A stretch of DNA of 64,000 nucleotides from Burkholderia sp. Ax-1719 (GCF_011753055.1 NZ_VWWJ01000023.1:62001-126000), one strand, 5' to 3'; counted from the stretch's first letter, positions 1-9,206 are shown. The notes: a model not told the origin generated them from the sequence alone. Made by a program: numbers and translations.

Positions 1-861
1 GAGGGGTGCATCGCGATGACGCACGATCACGTTAGACTCGCCCGCGAAGCGCGTGGCGAGCGTCTGGGCGATAAAGACCGAGCGATGCTGGCCGCCGGTG
101 CAGCCAATCGCGACGGTCAGATAGCTGCGGTTATCGGCGCGAAAATGCGGCAGCCACTTGGCCACGAACGCATAAACGTCGTCGATCATTTCATGCACCG
201 CCGGTTGCGCCTTGAGAAAGTCGATCACGGGCTGATCGAGCCCGGTGAGCGGACGCAGACGGGCGTCGTAATGCGGATTGGGTAGCGTGCGGACATCGAA
301 CACGAGATCGGCGTCGAGCGGCACACCGCGCTTGAAGCCGAACGATTCGAAGGTGAGCATGAGCGAGCCGCGCTCGCCTTCGACGAATACCTTCACCCAC
401 TGGCGCAGCGCGTTCGAACTGAGATTGCTGGTGTCGACCTGATGGCCGAATTCGGCGAGGTTGGCGACCAGTTCGCGCTCGTGCTCGATCGCTTCTTCCA
501 GCGATTTGAGCATGCCCACGTTGGCATCGTGTGCGGCGGAACCCGACAGCGGATGGCGGCGGCGCGTTTCGGAAAAGCGCTGGATCAACGACTGCGTGCT
601 GGCGTTGAGAAACAGCACACGCACGTCGTGCTGGGGCGCGAGACCGCGGATCATCTCCGGCATGTCTTCGAACGAGGAACTCGAGCGCGCGTCGATCGCA
701 ACCGCGAGACGCTCGTAACCGTCTTCGGAGAGATATTGCGCGAGTTGCGGCAGAAAACGCGGAGGCAGGTTGTCGACGCAGAAATAGCCGACGTCTTCGA
801 GCGCGTTCAGCGCCACTGACTTGCCGGAACCCGAGATGCCGGTGATCAGGATGATACGCAT
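1..861 (-). CDS. rapZ: RNase adapter protein RapZ (partial, C-terminus off the left edge)
   Basis: RapZ is a nucleotide-binding adapter. In enterobacteria it guides RNase E to the GlmZ sRNA and so controls glucosamine-6-phosphate synthase; the beta-proteobacterial role is less clear. The start at 861 gives MRIILITG followed by a P-loop (GISGSGKS, residues 8-15), then VDNLPP and, near the left edge, the conserved CTGGQHRSV motif. 287 codons are present and the family is about 285-300 residues, so only a few C-terminal residues are lost. It is the last gene of the block kdsD to rapZ and lies 124 bp downstream of hprK, which fits a link with the nitrogen PTS. The family call is secure from the motifs and the neighbours. 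Confidence 0.95.
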   Translation of the reverse strand, partial: MRIILITGISGSGKSVALNALEDVGYFCVDNLPPRFLPQLAQYLSEDGYERLAVAIDARSSSSFEDMPEMIRGLAPQHDVRVLFLNASTQSLIQRFSETRRRHPLSGSAAHDANVGMLKSLEEAIEHERELVANLAEFGHQVDTSNLSSNALRQWVKVFVEGERGSLMLTFESFGFKRGVPLDADLVFDVRTLPNPHYDARLRPLTGLDQPVIDFLKAQPAVHEMIDDVYAFVAKWLPHFRADNRSYLTVAIGCTGGQHRSVFIAQTLATRFAGESNVIVRHRDAPL

Positions 862-985
862 GGGAAAGTCGATGAACCCGATTGGGTCATCATAGCATCC
901 GATCTGCGCCCTCGCGATGACAGTCGGGCGTGCCGGCCGCACACCGGCGGCCCAGGACAGGCTTCTGGCCGGGCCGCGGGGAACG

Positions 986-1954
986 TTAGATCAGCTTGCC
1001 GGGGAACTGGCTGTCGGGGTCCTGCATGGCGAGGCGCTGGCGGTCCATGAAGTCGCGCAGCGTGTCGATGCCGCGCAGCTGCAGGATCGTGTTGCGCACG
1101 GCCGCTTCGACCAGCACGGCGAGGTTTCGGCCAGCCGCGACCTGAATCGTGACCTTGCTGATGGGCAGGCCGAGCACATCGACGGTTTGCGATTCCAGCG
1201 GCAGACGCTGGAATTCGCCGTCGGGACGGCGCACCAGCTGCACGATCAGCTTGAGCTTCATTTTCCGGCGCACGGCCGTTTCACCGAAGATCGTCTTGAT
1301 GTCGAGCAGGCCCAGACCGCGCACTTCCAGCAGATTCTGCAGCAGCGGCGGGCAGCGGCCTTCGACGAAATCCGGTCCGAGGCGCACGAAGTCCACGGCG
1401 TCGTCGGCCACCAGACCGTGGCCGCGGCTGATCAGTTCCAGCCCCAGTTCGCTCTTGCCCAGGCCTGAATCGCCGGTGAGCAACACGCCCATGCCGAGAA
1501 TGTCGAGGAATACGCCGTGCAGCGTGGCGCGCGGCGCGAGGATGCGCGACATGTAGAGACGCAGGCTGTCGATCACCGTGGCCGCTGACATCGGCGTGGT
1601 GAACAGCGGCGTGGACGAGCGTGTGCAGCGCAGGACCAGTTCGGGCGGCGCGGTCATGCCGTCGGCGACTACGAGGAAGGGCGGCTCCAGGGCGATCAGT
1701 TCGGCCATGTGGCGCGAACGGTCTTCGTCGGTCTGACGCTGGTAGTAATGCACTTCGGCGTCGCCGAGCACCTGAATGCGGTTCGGGTGAATCAGGTTCA
1801 AGTGGCCGACGAGGTCGGCGCTGGCCGTGGCCGTGGCGACCGTTTCAGCCGAAAAGCCGCGTTCCCAGCCTTCGTGCCCCGTCAGCCAGCTGAGCTTCAG
1901 CGTGGTGGCGTTGTCGTCGAAGATGCTTTGGGCGTTGATGCTGGACGTGTCCAT
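986..1954 (-). CDS. hprK: HPr kinase/phosphorylase
   Basis: Bifunctional enzyme that phosphorylates, and with Pi dephosphorylates, a serine of HPr. The 322-residue protein has an N-terminal domain to about residue 135 and a C-terminal kinase domain with the conserved His146 (LHGV), P-loop GDSGLGKSE (161-169), ADDAV (183-187) and the HprK signature around 209-230 (LEVRGLGLLDIKT). Length matches the family. It lies between ptsN and rapZ, the usual proteobacterial arrangement in which HprK acts with an incomplete, regulatory PTS and not in sugar uptake. A 201-bp gap separates it from ptsN, and I see no clear terminator there. Confidence 0.96.
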   Translation of the reverse strand: MDTSSINAQSIFDDNATTLKLSWLTGHEGWERGFSAETVATATASADLVGHLNLIHPNRIQVLGDAEVHYYQRQTDEDRSRHMAELIALEPPFLVVADGMTAPPELVLRCTRSSTPLFTTPMSAATVIDSLRLYMSRILAPRATLHGVFLDILGMGVLLTGDSGLGKSELGLELISRGHGLVADDAVDFVRLGPDFVEGRCPPLLQNLLEVRGLGLLDIKTIFGETAVRRKMKLKLIVQLVRRPDGEFQRLPLESQTVDVLGLPISKVTIQVAAGRNLAVLVEAAVRNTILQLRGIDTLRDFMDRQRLAMQDPDSQFPGKLI

Positions 1955-2155
1955 GAACCGGTGACTCCGCAGTGACTCGCTTGACTACTTTTCAGTACTT
2001 CCACCGTTTTAACGGATACCGGCCTCGCCCGGTTGCCCGTGTTTTCACCGATGAGCCGTGCACGCACACACGCAGGCGGCGCGCGCCGGCCGGACGTGAC
2101 AAACGCAACGGCCGGGCAGACGCGACGTACGCGCTGATGTGCAACACGCGCTACA

Positions 2156-2611
2156 TCAAGGTTGCCACTGGGTGAGCAGGCGATGCAACGTCTCGCGATC
2201 CTCTTCCGTGTGCAGGCGCTCGCGCGTTTCGCGATCCGACAGCAACTGGGCGATCTCGGACAGAATTTCAAGATGCTGCTGCGTAGCCTGTTCGGGCACG
2301 AGCAGGAAGATGAGGAGCGAGACGGGCTGACCATCCGGCGCTTCGAAGGCAATGGGCTCGGCCAGACGCACGAAGGCGGCGAGCGGCTGCTTCAGGCCCT
2401 TGATGCGGCCGTGCGGGATCGCCACGCCCTCACCGAGACCGGTGGAGCCCAGGCGCTCGCGCGCGAACAGATTGTCGGTAACCGTGCTGCGGGCAATGCC
2501 GTTCTGGTTTTCGAAGATCAGGCCAGCTTGTTCGAAGACGCGTTTCTTGCTGGTAACGGACAGGCCGACGACGACGTTCTCGATGGGAAGTATTTTGGCT
2601 AAACGATTCAT
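2156..2611 (-). CDS. ptsN: Nitrogen-regulatory PTS protein EIIA-Ntr
   Basis: EIIA-Ntr receives phosphate from NPr/HPr and regulates targets such as potassium transport and nitrogen or carbon metabolism; it does not transport sugar. The 151-residue protein is a single PTS EIIA type-2 domain. The phospho-acceptor is His67 in AIPHGR, preceded by the conserved RERLGSTGLGEG segment. It sits downstream of rpoN and hpf, the classic rpoN-hpf-ptsN order. A strong terminator after hpf (2918-2940) suggests that ptsN also has its own promoter in the interval between them. Confidence 0.96.
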   Translation of the reverse strand: MNRLAKILPIENVVVGLSVTSKKRVFEQAGLIFENQNGIARSTVTDNLFARERLGSTGLGEGVAIPHGRIKGLKQPLAAFVRLAEPIAFEAPDGQPVSLLIFLLVPEQATQQHLEILSEIAQLLSDRETRERLHTEEDRETLHRLLTQWQP

Positions 2612-2917
2612 GTTGGCAGGCGAAAACGTGGCCTGAAATGCTCCTCACCCCGGCAAACGATGCGAAGGATGCGCGAGGCATACATGCCTTTGCGCACCTG
2701 ACGATGCGTGCGCGGCCGGCGCCGTGGTTGGCATAACCTTGGCACAACCTGCGCGGAGCCGGGACCGTGGGGACGTGATACCCCGAAAGCGACCAGTCCA
2801 TTATAGATCAAGCGTACTGGCCGATGGTGCGATGCGCCAGGCATCGGCGCAACCATTGTTGCACGGTTGCACCCGTCCACACCGTTCGATGCCGAACGCG
2901 CGCAGCGGGCTTCCATT

Positions 2918-2940
2918 AAAAAAGCCGCCCTGTGGGCGGC
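2918..2940 (-). terminator. Rho-independent terminator after hpf
   Basis: Read on the minus strand, a perfect 7-bp stem (GCCGCCC / GGGCGGC) with a 3-nt loop is followed by six T residues (2923 to 2918). It lies 115 bp downstream of the hpf stop and about 300 bp before ptsN, so it can end hpf transcription. Confidence 0.8.
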
Positions 2941-3054
2941 TGCGCTGGTGCGTTGGATCAGACGTTCCAACCGGTTCTGAATCGGGGCCGCATCGGAATT
3001 CAACCGGCAGCCCCGCGTTCCTGCTACTGCTATCGCACCAACATCTTCATCGCA

Positions 3055-3411
3055 TCATTGCGGCGGTAGTTCGATCTGAACTTGCGGCTGATGCTTGAGC
3101 GCTTCGTGCTGATGTCCCTGCACGCGGTCCTTGTGACGCACGACCTGGCGATCGAGTTTATCGACCACGAGATCGATGGCGGCATACATGTCGCCATTGC
3201 AGCTCTCAACGAAGATGTCCTTGCCTTTCAGATGAAGGTTCACTTCAACCTTCTGTCTCTTGTCCTTTTCCTTGTGGTTGTCGACCGAGAGGACCACATT
3301 GCCATCGATGACCTGATCGAAATGCCTTAGCACCCTGTCCAGTTTGGTGATCACATATTCTCGCAACGCTGGCGTTACTTCGAGATGGTGTCCACTGATC
3401 TTCAGATTCAT
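3055..3411 (-). CDS. hpf: Ribosome hibernation promoting factor (short HPF/RaiA family)
   Basis: Binds the decoding centre of the 30S subunit in stationary phase and promotes inactive ribosome dimers. The 118-residue product has the family start MNLKISGHHLEVTPALREY, the conserved central VDKLDRQV segment and a His/Gln-rich tail. It lacks the long C-terminal dimerisation domain of the long form. The position directly after rpoN is conserved in proteobacteria, where the gene was once called the sigma-54 modulation protein. 177 bp separate it from rpoN. The start ATG is preceded on its strand by GGAGAAGC, a good ribosome binding site. Confidence 0.95.
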   Translation of the reverse strand: MNLKISGHHLEVTPALREYVITKLDRVLRHFDQVIDGNVVLSVDNHKEKDKRQKVEVNLHLKGKDIFVESCNGDMYAAIDLVVDKLDRQVVRHKDRVQGHQHEALKHQPQVQIELPPQ

Positions 3412-3588
3412 AGTGCTTCTCCAGGCTGATGGCCGCGTGACGCGTGAAGCGCGGCTGTGCCGGTCGACTGACTTGCCGAAGCGTGCGGCTCCCCGAAAGG
3501 CCTGCTACGAACGACTAGCGCGGCCGGCCATTTCCGCCAACTGGCGTTGCGGCCGGAAAACGCCTGCTCCGTAAAAGCCGGAACAGGC

Positions 3589-5109
3589 TCAAAGAGACTT
3601 GCGCAAATTGACCGCTGGAATCTTCAGTGCTTCGCGATACTTCGCGACGGTGCGTCGCGCAACCACGAAACCCTGTTCAGCCAGCAGTTCGGCTATGCGG
3701 CTGTCCGAAAGAGGGGATTTGGTGTTCTCGGCTCCTATGAGTTGCTTGATGAGCGCGCGGATCGCGGTTGAGGATGCTGCGCCTCCCGTGTCTGTCGATA
3801 CATGCGATCCGAAGAAGTACTTAAATTCAAGTGTCCCGAATGGAGTCAGCATGTATTTACCGGTTGTCACACGCGAGACAGTTGATTCGTGTAGGCCCAG
3901 CGTATCAGCAATCTCCCTCAAAACCAAGGGGCGCATGGCGATCTCGCCGTGGACGAAAAAGTTCTTCTGACGCTCGACGATCGCCTGCGCCACGCGCAGG
4001 ATGGTTTCGAAGCGCTGCTGGATGTTCTTGATGAGCCAGCGTGCTTCCTGCAACTGCTGGCGCAGCGAGCCGCTACCCGGATCGCCCCGGTTGTTGCGCA
4101 GGATATTCGCGTACAAATGGTTGATGCGCAGCTTGGGCACCACTTCCGGGTTCAGTTCTGCGAACCAGTTCTGGCCCGTCTTCTTCACCATGATGTCTGG
4201 CACGACGTAGTCGGCTTCCGCCTTGCCGTAGGCCGCGCCCGGGAACGGTTCGAGCGAGCGGATCATCGTGTGCGCGTCGCGCAGTTCGTCGTCGCCGGTC
4301 TTCAGTTGCTTGCGCAAGCGCGTGAAGTCGCGCGCCGCGAGCAGTTCCAGATGGTTCGACACGATCTCCAGCGCCAGCGTGCGCGTAGGCGACGAATTGA
4401 CGCGCAGCAGTTGCAGCTTGAGACATTCGGAAGCCGAACGCGCACCCACGCCCGCCGGGTCGAAGCTGTGCAGCAAGGCGAGTGCCGCGTTCAGCTCGTC
4501 GTTATCGACTTCGAGTTCTTCCGGGATATCGGCAAGAATTTCCTCGCACGTCGTGGAGAGGTAACCGTCTTCGTCGAGCGATTCGATCAGGAACGTAATG
4601 AGCGCACGATCGCGCAGGCTGGCGTTCGTTTCGCGCAATTGCGCCATCAGGTGATCGCGCAGCGTCGTGGTGGATTCGTGGATCTGCAGCGGCGGCAGAT
4701 CGTCGTCGTCGGAGGCGCTGCCCGAGCGGCCGTAGTCGTCCAGATTCCATTGGCTGGAATCGCCGTTGGCGTCGCCGCCCAGGCCGTTGTAGTCGTCCAC
4801 GCCGCGCGGTTCGCCATCGCCGTTATCGCTGTCGCTGCCCGATGAGCTGGACGAGCCGTTGCTGGCGCCCTGCATCGATTCCGGCGCCGACGATTGCGGC
4901 GGCTGGGCGATCAGCGAGCCGTCCGCGGCTACGCGCAGGGGGCTTGAAATCCAGTCGTCGTCGTTCTCCAGCAGCGGATTTTGCGAGATCGCCGTGGCGA
5001 CTTCCTGCTGCAGTTCGAGCGTCGACAGCTGTAGCAGCCGGATGGACTGCTGCAGTTGCGGAGTGAGCGCAAGATGCTGCGAGAGGCGGAGTTGGAGGCT
5101 GGCTTTCAT
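3589..5109 (-). CDS. rpoN: RNA polymerase sigma-54 factor
   Basis: Alternative sigma factor that recognises -24/-12 promoters and needs AAA+ activators. The chosen start MKASLQLRLSQ gives 506 residues; the reading frame stays open further upstream, but that extension has no sigma-54 character. Region I is the Gln/Leu-rich N-terminus (about 1-50). Region II is a long acidic, Ser/Asp-rich linker (about 80-150). The core-binding domain and HTH follow, with the RpoN box ARRTVAKYREALKIP near the C-terminus. It lies between lptB and hpf, the standard order. At 506 residues it is slightly longer than the E. coli protein (477), mainly because of the linker. Confidence 0.97.
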   Translation of the reverse strand: MKASLQLRLSQHLALTPQLQQSIRLLQLSTLELQQEVATAISQNPLLENDDDWISSPLRVAADGSLIAQPPQSSAPESMQGASNGSSSSSGSDSDNGDGEPRGVDDYNGLGGDANGDSSQWNLDDYGRSGSASDDDDLPPLQIHESTTTLRDHLMAQLRETNASLRDRALITFLIESLDEDGYLSTTCEEILADIPEELEVDNDELNAALALLHSFDPAGVGARSASECLKLQLLRVNSSPTRTLALEIVSNHLELLAARDFTRLRKQLKTGDDELRDAHTMIRSLEPFPGAAYGKAEADYVVPDIMVKKTGQNWFAELNPEVVPKLRINHLYANILRNNRGDPGSGSLRQQLQEARWLIKNIQQRFETILRVAQAIVERQKNFFVHGEIAMRPLVLREIADTLGLHESTVSRVTTGKYMLTPFGTLEFKYFFGSHVSTDTGGAASSTAIRALIKQLIGAENTKSPLSDSRIAELLAEQGFVVARRTVAKYREALKIPAVNLRKSL

Positions 5110-5454
5110 GGCAATGTGCGATTCATTGTAAAGAGTTTGCCACGCTCGCGATACCACGCGACATTCGCGAAAACGCGCGTGCCCCGCCTTGGTGCCGCTG
5201 GGGCTGCGGGGGCGAATTTGGTGCGCAAACAGCGCCTGCGGCTCCATGCCCGATAACGCATTTATTCGTGTTGCGTAAGCATGCCGCGCCTGTGACGCAG
5301 CCACACGATAGCGCATCGCGCGCTCGCAGCGGGCAATCGCTGACGGCGGGCAGACACAAACGGAAAACTCAGGGGAAGCGGGGGCGCGAGGCAGACTTGG
5401 CGCCCAGGATACAGCGACGAACAGCCGGATACAGTCAGAACCAGCGAGACCGGA

Positions 5455-5477
5455 TCCGGGCGCGTGCTGCGCCCGGA
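5455..5477 (-). other. Perfect hairpin between lptB and rpoN
   Basis: A 9-bp perfect stem (TCCGGGCGC / GCGCCCGGA) with a 5-nt loop lies 21 bp after the lptB stop. No T-run follows on either strand, so it is not a standard intrinsic terminator. It may stabilise the lpt message or attenuate transcription into rpoN, whose start is 346 bp further on. The rest of the 388-bp lptB-rpoN interval shows nothing I can name and probably carries the rpoN promoter. Confidence 0.5.
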
Positions 5478-5497
5478 CGATCGGCGTACTAGCGGTG

Positions 5498-6289
5498 TTA
5501 CATGCGGAAGTGTTCGCCGAGATAGACGCGGCGCACGCTTTCGTTTTCGATGATTTCACCAGGCGCGCCGGCAGCCAGCACGGTGCCGTCACTGATGATG
5601 TAGGCGTGATCGCAGATGCCGAGCGTTTCGCGCACGTTGTGGTCCGTAATCAGCACGCCGATGTTGCGCTGCTTCAGGAACTTCACGATCTTCTGGATTT
5701 CGAGCACGGCGATCGGGTCCACGCCCGCGAACGGCTCGTCGAGCAGAATGAAGCTCGGGTCGGTGGCCAGTGCGCGTGCGATTTCCACACGGCGGCGCTC
5801 GCCGCCCGACAGCGAGAGCGCCGGATTTTCACGCAGATGCGCAATCTGCAGTTCGTCGAGCAGCGCTTCGGCGCGCGTCGTGATGACGTCTTTCGACAGG
5901 CGCTTGCCGTTCTCGTCCACTTGCAGTTCGAGCACCGCGCGGATGTTCTCTTCGACGGTGAGCTTGCGGAACACCGACGCTTCCTGCGGCAGGTACGACA
6001 AGCCAAGCGCCGCGCGCTTGTGGATCGGCAGCAGACTGATCGACTGGCCGTCGAGATCGATCTCGCCCGCGTCGAGCGGCACGAGACCCACGATCATGTA
6101 GAACGAGGTGGTCTTGCCCGCGCCGTTGGGGCCGAGCAGACCGACCACTTCGCCGCTTTTCACGTCGAGCGAGACGTCCTTGACCACCGTGCGCGAGCCA
6201 TAGCGCTTCTTGAGGTTGCGCACGACGAGCGAGCTCGTCTTGCCCGCGGACGGGCGCTGATGGATGGGGGAGGCGGTGGCGATGTTCAC
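5498..6289 (-). CDS. lptB: LPS export ABC transporter ATP-binding protein LptB
   Basis: Cytoplasmic ATPase of the LptB2FG complex, which extracts LPS from the inner membrane. The 263-residue protein carries Walker A GPNGAGKT (53-60), the signature LSGGERRR (160-167) and Walker B ILLDEPFAG (181-189). An N-terminal extension of about 20 residues precedes the ABC fold. The start overlaps the lptA stop by 4 bp (ATGA), so translation is coupled. It is the last of the five LPS genes before rpoN. Sequence and context leave little doubt. Confidence 0.97.
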   Translation of the reverse strand: MNIATASPIHQRPSAGKTSSLVVRNLKKRYGSRTVVKDVSLDVKSGEVVGLLGPNGAGKTTSFYMIVGLVPLDAGEIDLDGQSISLLPIHKRAALGLSYLPQEASVFRKLTVEENIRAVLELQVDENGKRLSKDVITTRAEALLDELQIAHLRENPALSLSGGERRRVEIARALATDPSFILLDEPFAGVDPIAVLEIQKIVKFLKQRNIGVLITDHNVRETLGICDHAYIISDGTVLAAGAPGEIIENESVRRVYLGEHFRM

Positions 6290-6978
6290 TGTTGCGGCGC
6301 TTCCTGAAGCTTCGTGGAGGGCGCAAGCGTAGCCGAAGCGCCCGTGAGCGGCTGCACGCCGCCGTTGCGCGGCGACAGCATGGCGCGCACACGGCCCTTC
6401 GGATTGCCCGGGCCCGCGACGTCCGTACCCGACTTCGCGGTGTAGAAGTCGTTCTGGCCGTCATAGGTCACGACGCTGCCATGCACCTGATCCATCACCG
6501 TGGACAGGCCTTGCAGGCGGCGCACCGTGGCGCGCGTCGTGAGCGTGGTGAGGTCCTGCTTGCCGTCGTAGTCGATGCGCTCGGCCGTGCCGTCGACGTA
6601 TTCGTCGATACCCTCGCGCTTCTGGCGGAAGTAGGCAAGGTTGGCGTCCGGCGTGCCCGGCGCGACCGTGCCGGTGGCGTACTGGTAACCCTGAGGATCC
6701 TGGGTGACGACGAGCTTGTCGGCCTTGATCAGGATCGTGCCCTTGGTGGCGACCACGTGACCGGTGAAGATGGTCTGCTGCTTGAGGTCGTCATACGTCA
6801 TGTTGTCCGCTTCGATGTTGAGCGGTTTGTCCTTGTCGGCGCGTTCGGCGTGCGCGGCCGGCGCGAAGCCCGCGAGCGGAAGCGCGAGGGCGAGCGCGCC
6901 CAGCGTGGCGAACGCGGCGCGGCGCCAGCGCTCGGCGCGCGGCAAACCGGACAAGAGACGGGGAAGCGATTCGTTCAT
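6286..6978 (-). CDS. lptA: LPS transport periplasmic protein LptA
   Basis: Periplasmic bridge protein that carries LPS from LptC to the outer-membrane LptDE complex. The 230-residue precursor has a signal peptide ending at AHA-E (cleavage after residue 44), then an OstA/LptA beta-jellyroll with repeats such as IEADNMTYDDLKQQTIFTG and LVVTQDPQGY. The C-terminal 30 residues are low-complexity. It lies 31 bp after lptC and overlaps lptB by 4 bp. The signal peptide is rather long because of an Arg-rich n-region. Confidence 0.95.
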   Translation of the reverse strand: MNESLPRLLSGLPRAERWRRAAFATLGALALALPLAGFAPAAHAERADKDKPLNIEADNMTYDDLKQQTIFTGHVVATKGTILIKADKLVVTQDPQGYQYATGTVAPGTPDANLAYFRQKREGIDEYVDGTAERIDYDGKQDLTTLTTRATVRRLQGLSTVMDQVHGSVVTYDGQNDFYTAKSGTDVAGPGNPKGRVRAMLSPRNGGVQPLTGASATLAPSTKLQEAPQQ

Positions 6979-7009
6979 GCAATCATGCCTTGCGTGGACG
7001 GCCCGGGGA

Positions 7010-7609
7010 TCAGGACGAGCCGCCGGAATCAGCCGGAGCGATCGCGCCGCGGACGTTGCCGTAGAGCTGGATCACCCGGGTGACGTTGTTGTAGTTCATG
7101 CCGTTGGTGGCCGTCATGACCGACAGGCCGCGACGAAGTTTAACCGGCTTTTCGGTCAGGATCACATCGTCGTTCACCAGCACGCGGAAATGCTCGGAAT
7201 CAGCCTGCATCTCGGGGTCGCCATAGCCGGCGGCGCGCAGGATGCGGGCGTTGTCGTACAGATTAACGATCGAGGCGTCCGAATTGACCGTGCCGCGCTT
7301 GCCGGTGGCCGTGACCGTCGGCTTGCCGGGCTGGAACGCGCGCACCGCGGGCATCGTGAGGTCGCTATCCTGGTCGTCCTCGTAGTGCACCATGTGGGTG
7401 GCGGTCAGGCGGTACTGCGTCGCGCCCGACTGGTCGAGTTCGGAGACCGAGAAGTTGTCGGCGAAGTAATCGGGCGAATGCGTGAGCGGACGCGGCGCAG
7501 CCTCGTTCTCGTGCGGCTTGACGGCCTGGAACAGCCACCACGTGAAACCGGCGAGCAATGCGACGCACAGCACCGGGATCAGCGAGGTGAGGCGGAACTT
7601 CTGGTTCAT
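7010..7609 (-). CDS. lptC: LPS export protein LptC
   Basis: Bitopic inner-membrane protein that passes LPS from LptBFG to LptA. The 199-residue product has one N-terminal membrane segment (about residues 8-27, LIPVLCVALLAGFTWWLF) and a periplasmic OstA-like domain (about 45-190). Length is normal for the family. The start overlaps the kdsC stop by 4 bp, and lptA follows after 31 bp, so kdsD-kdsC-lptC-lptA-lptB are read as one unit. Confidence 0.94.
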   Translation of the reverse strand: MNQKFRLTSLIPVLCVALLAGFTWWLFQAVKPHENEAAPRPLTHSPDYFADNFSVSELDQSGATQYRLTATHMVHYEDDQDSDLTMPAVRAFQPGKPTVTATGKRGTVNSDASIVNLYDNARILRAAGYGDPEMQADSEHFRVLVNDDVILTEKPVKLRRGLSVMTATNGMNYNNVTRVIQLYGNVRGAIAPADSGGSS

Positions 7610-8172
7610 CGGTGCGCCCCGGCGTCCGGCGATTGCGCCGAACAGGCTGCGGCGAGCATCGCGTCATAGTGCCCCTGGGCGCGCAGGATCAGGTCGGTGA
7701 CTTCGCGCACGGCGCCGTGGCCGCCGGTGCGGTCGGTGACCCAATGGGCGCGCGCCAGCACTTCGGTGTGCGCGTTGGCCGGTGCTGCGCCAAAGCCGCA
7801 CTGGAGCATCACCGCGAGGTCGGGCCAGTCGTCGCCCATGTAGCCGCATTCTTCAGCCGTGACGCCGGTCTCGGCGAGCAGTTGCTGGAACGCGACGCGC
7901 TTGTCTTCCACGCCCTGATACAGATGCGTGATGCGCAGTTCCTTCGCGCGCACGGCGACGATCTCGGACTTGCGCCCGGTGATGATGGCCGTGTCGATGC
8001 CCGCTTCGCGCAGCAGCTTCGCGCCGTGGCCGTCGAGCGAGTTGAAGTCCTTCATGGTGTCGCCCGCGCCGGTAAACAGCAGGCCGCCGTCGGTGAGCAC
8101 GCCATCGACGTCGAAAATCATCAGTCGCACGCGTGCCGCGCGCGTCTTCGCATCCAGCTCGGAAGCCGCCAT
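7606..8172 (-). CDS. kdsC: 3-deoxy-D-manno-octulosonate 8-phosphate phosphatase KdsC
   Basis: HAD-superfamily phosphatase that hydrolyses Kdo-8-phosphate to Kdo for LPS inner-core synthesis. The start at 8172 (MAASELDAKTR) gives 188 residues. Motif I is IFDVDGVLTDG with the catalytic aspartates D21 and D23, motif II is in TAIITGRKSE, and the C-terminal GYMGDDWPDL carries the metal-binding aspartates. It is a C0-type HAD without a large cap, as expected for tetrameric KdsC. The frame stays open upstream through the kdsD region, but that part is a shadow. Start and kdsD stop share a base (TGATG). Confidence 0.96.
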   Translation of the reverse strand: MAASELDAKTRAARVRLMIFDVDGVLTDGGLLFTGAGDTMKDFNSLDGHGAKLLREAGIDTAIITGRKSEIVAVRAKELRITHLYQGVEDKRVAFQQLLAETGVTAEECGYMGDDWPDLAVMLQCGFGAAPANAHTEVLARAHWVTDRTGGHGAVREVTDLILRAQGHYDAMLAAACSAQSPDAGAHR

Positions 8173-9158
8173 CAGATCACCTTCTTGGAGAACAGGTCGT
8201 GCATATTGAGTGCGCCGATGAGTACGCCTTCGGCGTCCACCACCAGCATCTGATTGATGCGATGGCGCTCCATCAGTTCCACCGCTTCCACGGCAAGTTG
8301 ATCGGGACCGATCGTGCGCGGGCCGCGGGTCATGACTTCGCTGATCGGCAGATCGCGGAAATCGCCCACGCGCTCCAGCACGCGGCGCAGGTCGCCGTCG
8401 GTGAAGATGCCGGCGACGTGGCGCTCGGCGTTGACGATCGCCGTCATGCCCATGCGCTTGGCGGTGAGCTGGAAGAGGGCGTCGCGCACCGAGGCGTTGT
8501 CGCGTACCTGCGGGATCGCTTCGCCGGTGCGCATCACGTCGCGCACATAGGTGAGCAGGCGCCGGCCGAGCGCGCCGCCCGGATGCGAGCGCGCGAAGTC
8601 GTCGGCGCCAAAGCCGCGCGCGTCGAGCACCGCCACCGCAAGCGCGTCTGACAGCGCGAGCGCCGCCGTGGTGCTGGCGGTGGGCGCGAGATTGAGCGGG
8701 CAGGCTTCCTTTTCGACGCCGGCGTTCAGATGGACGTCGCACAGCTTGCCGAGCGTCGATTGCGGGCGGTCGCCCGTCATGCCGATCATCTTCGCGCCGA
8801 TGCGCTTGACGAGCGGCAGGATCGCCACGAGTTCTTCGGATTCGCCGGAGTTGGACAGGCCAATAAAGACGTCGTCCGCCGTCACCATGCCGAGGTCGCC
8901 GTGGCTCGCTTCGGCGGGATGCACGAAGAAAGCGGGCGTGCCCGTGGAGGCCAGCGTGGCCGCGAGCTTGCGGGCAATATGGCCCGATTTGCCGATGCCG
9001 GAAACGACCACGCGTCCACGGCAACTGAGGATGAGATCGACCGCGCTGACGAAGTTGTCGTCCAGCCGGTCGCGAAGCCCGCGCACGGCGTCAGCTTCGA
9101 TGTCGAGCACGTCGCGAGCGAGCGTCAGCGCCCGGTCGCCATTGATTTTCGCTATCAT
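8172..9158 (-). CDS. kdsD: Arabinose-5-phosphate isomerase KdsD
   Basis: Converts D-ribulose-5-phosphate to D-arabinose-5-phosphate, the first committed step to Kdo. The 328-residue protein has an SIS domain (about 35-170; GIGKSGH at 54-60, then HGDLGM and NSGES) and two CBS domains (about 205-325). Length matches KdsD/GutQ. It is the first gene of the minus-strand block, and its promoter must lie in the 249-bp gap shared with the divergent antiporter gene. KdsD is preferred over GutQ because of the kdsC-lpt context. Confidence 0.96.
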   Translation of the reverse strand: MIAKINGDRALTLARDVLDIEADAVRGLRDRLDDNFVSAVDLILSCRGRVVVSGIGKSGHIARKLAATLASTGTPAFFVHPAEASHGDLGMVTADDVFIGLSNSGESEELVAILPLVKRIGAKMIGMTGDRPQSTLGKLCDVHLNAGVEKEACPLNLAPTASTTAALALSDALAVAVLDARGFGADDFARSHPGGALGRRLLTYVRDVMRTGEAIPQVRDNASVRDALFQLTAKRMGMTAIVNAERHVAGIFTDGDLRRVLERVGDFRDLPISEVMTRGPRTIGPDQLAVEAVELMERHRINQMLVVDAEGVLIGALNMHDLFSKKVI

Positions 9159-9206
9159 CCGGGGAGTATAGCAAAGGCGTATGCGCGCCGCGCCTGCGCT
9201 CCCAGC

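Noticed and set aside
2729..2743. Sigma-54-like promoter TGGCATA-N4-TGGC near rpoN and ptsN
   Set aside because: It points along the plus strand, away from the minus-strand genes, and the -12 element has a mismatch. No plus-strand gene follows.
5110..5592. N-terminal extension of the sigma-54 frame by 161 codons
   Set aside because: The extension is Ala/Arg/Cys-rich and unrelated to RpoN; MKASLQLRLSQ is the normal sigma-54 start.
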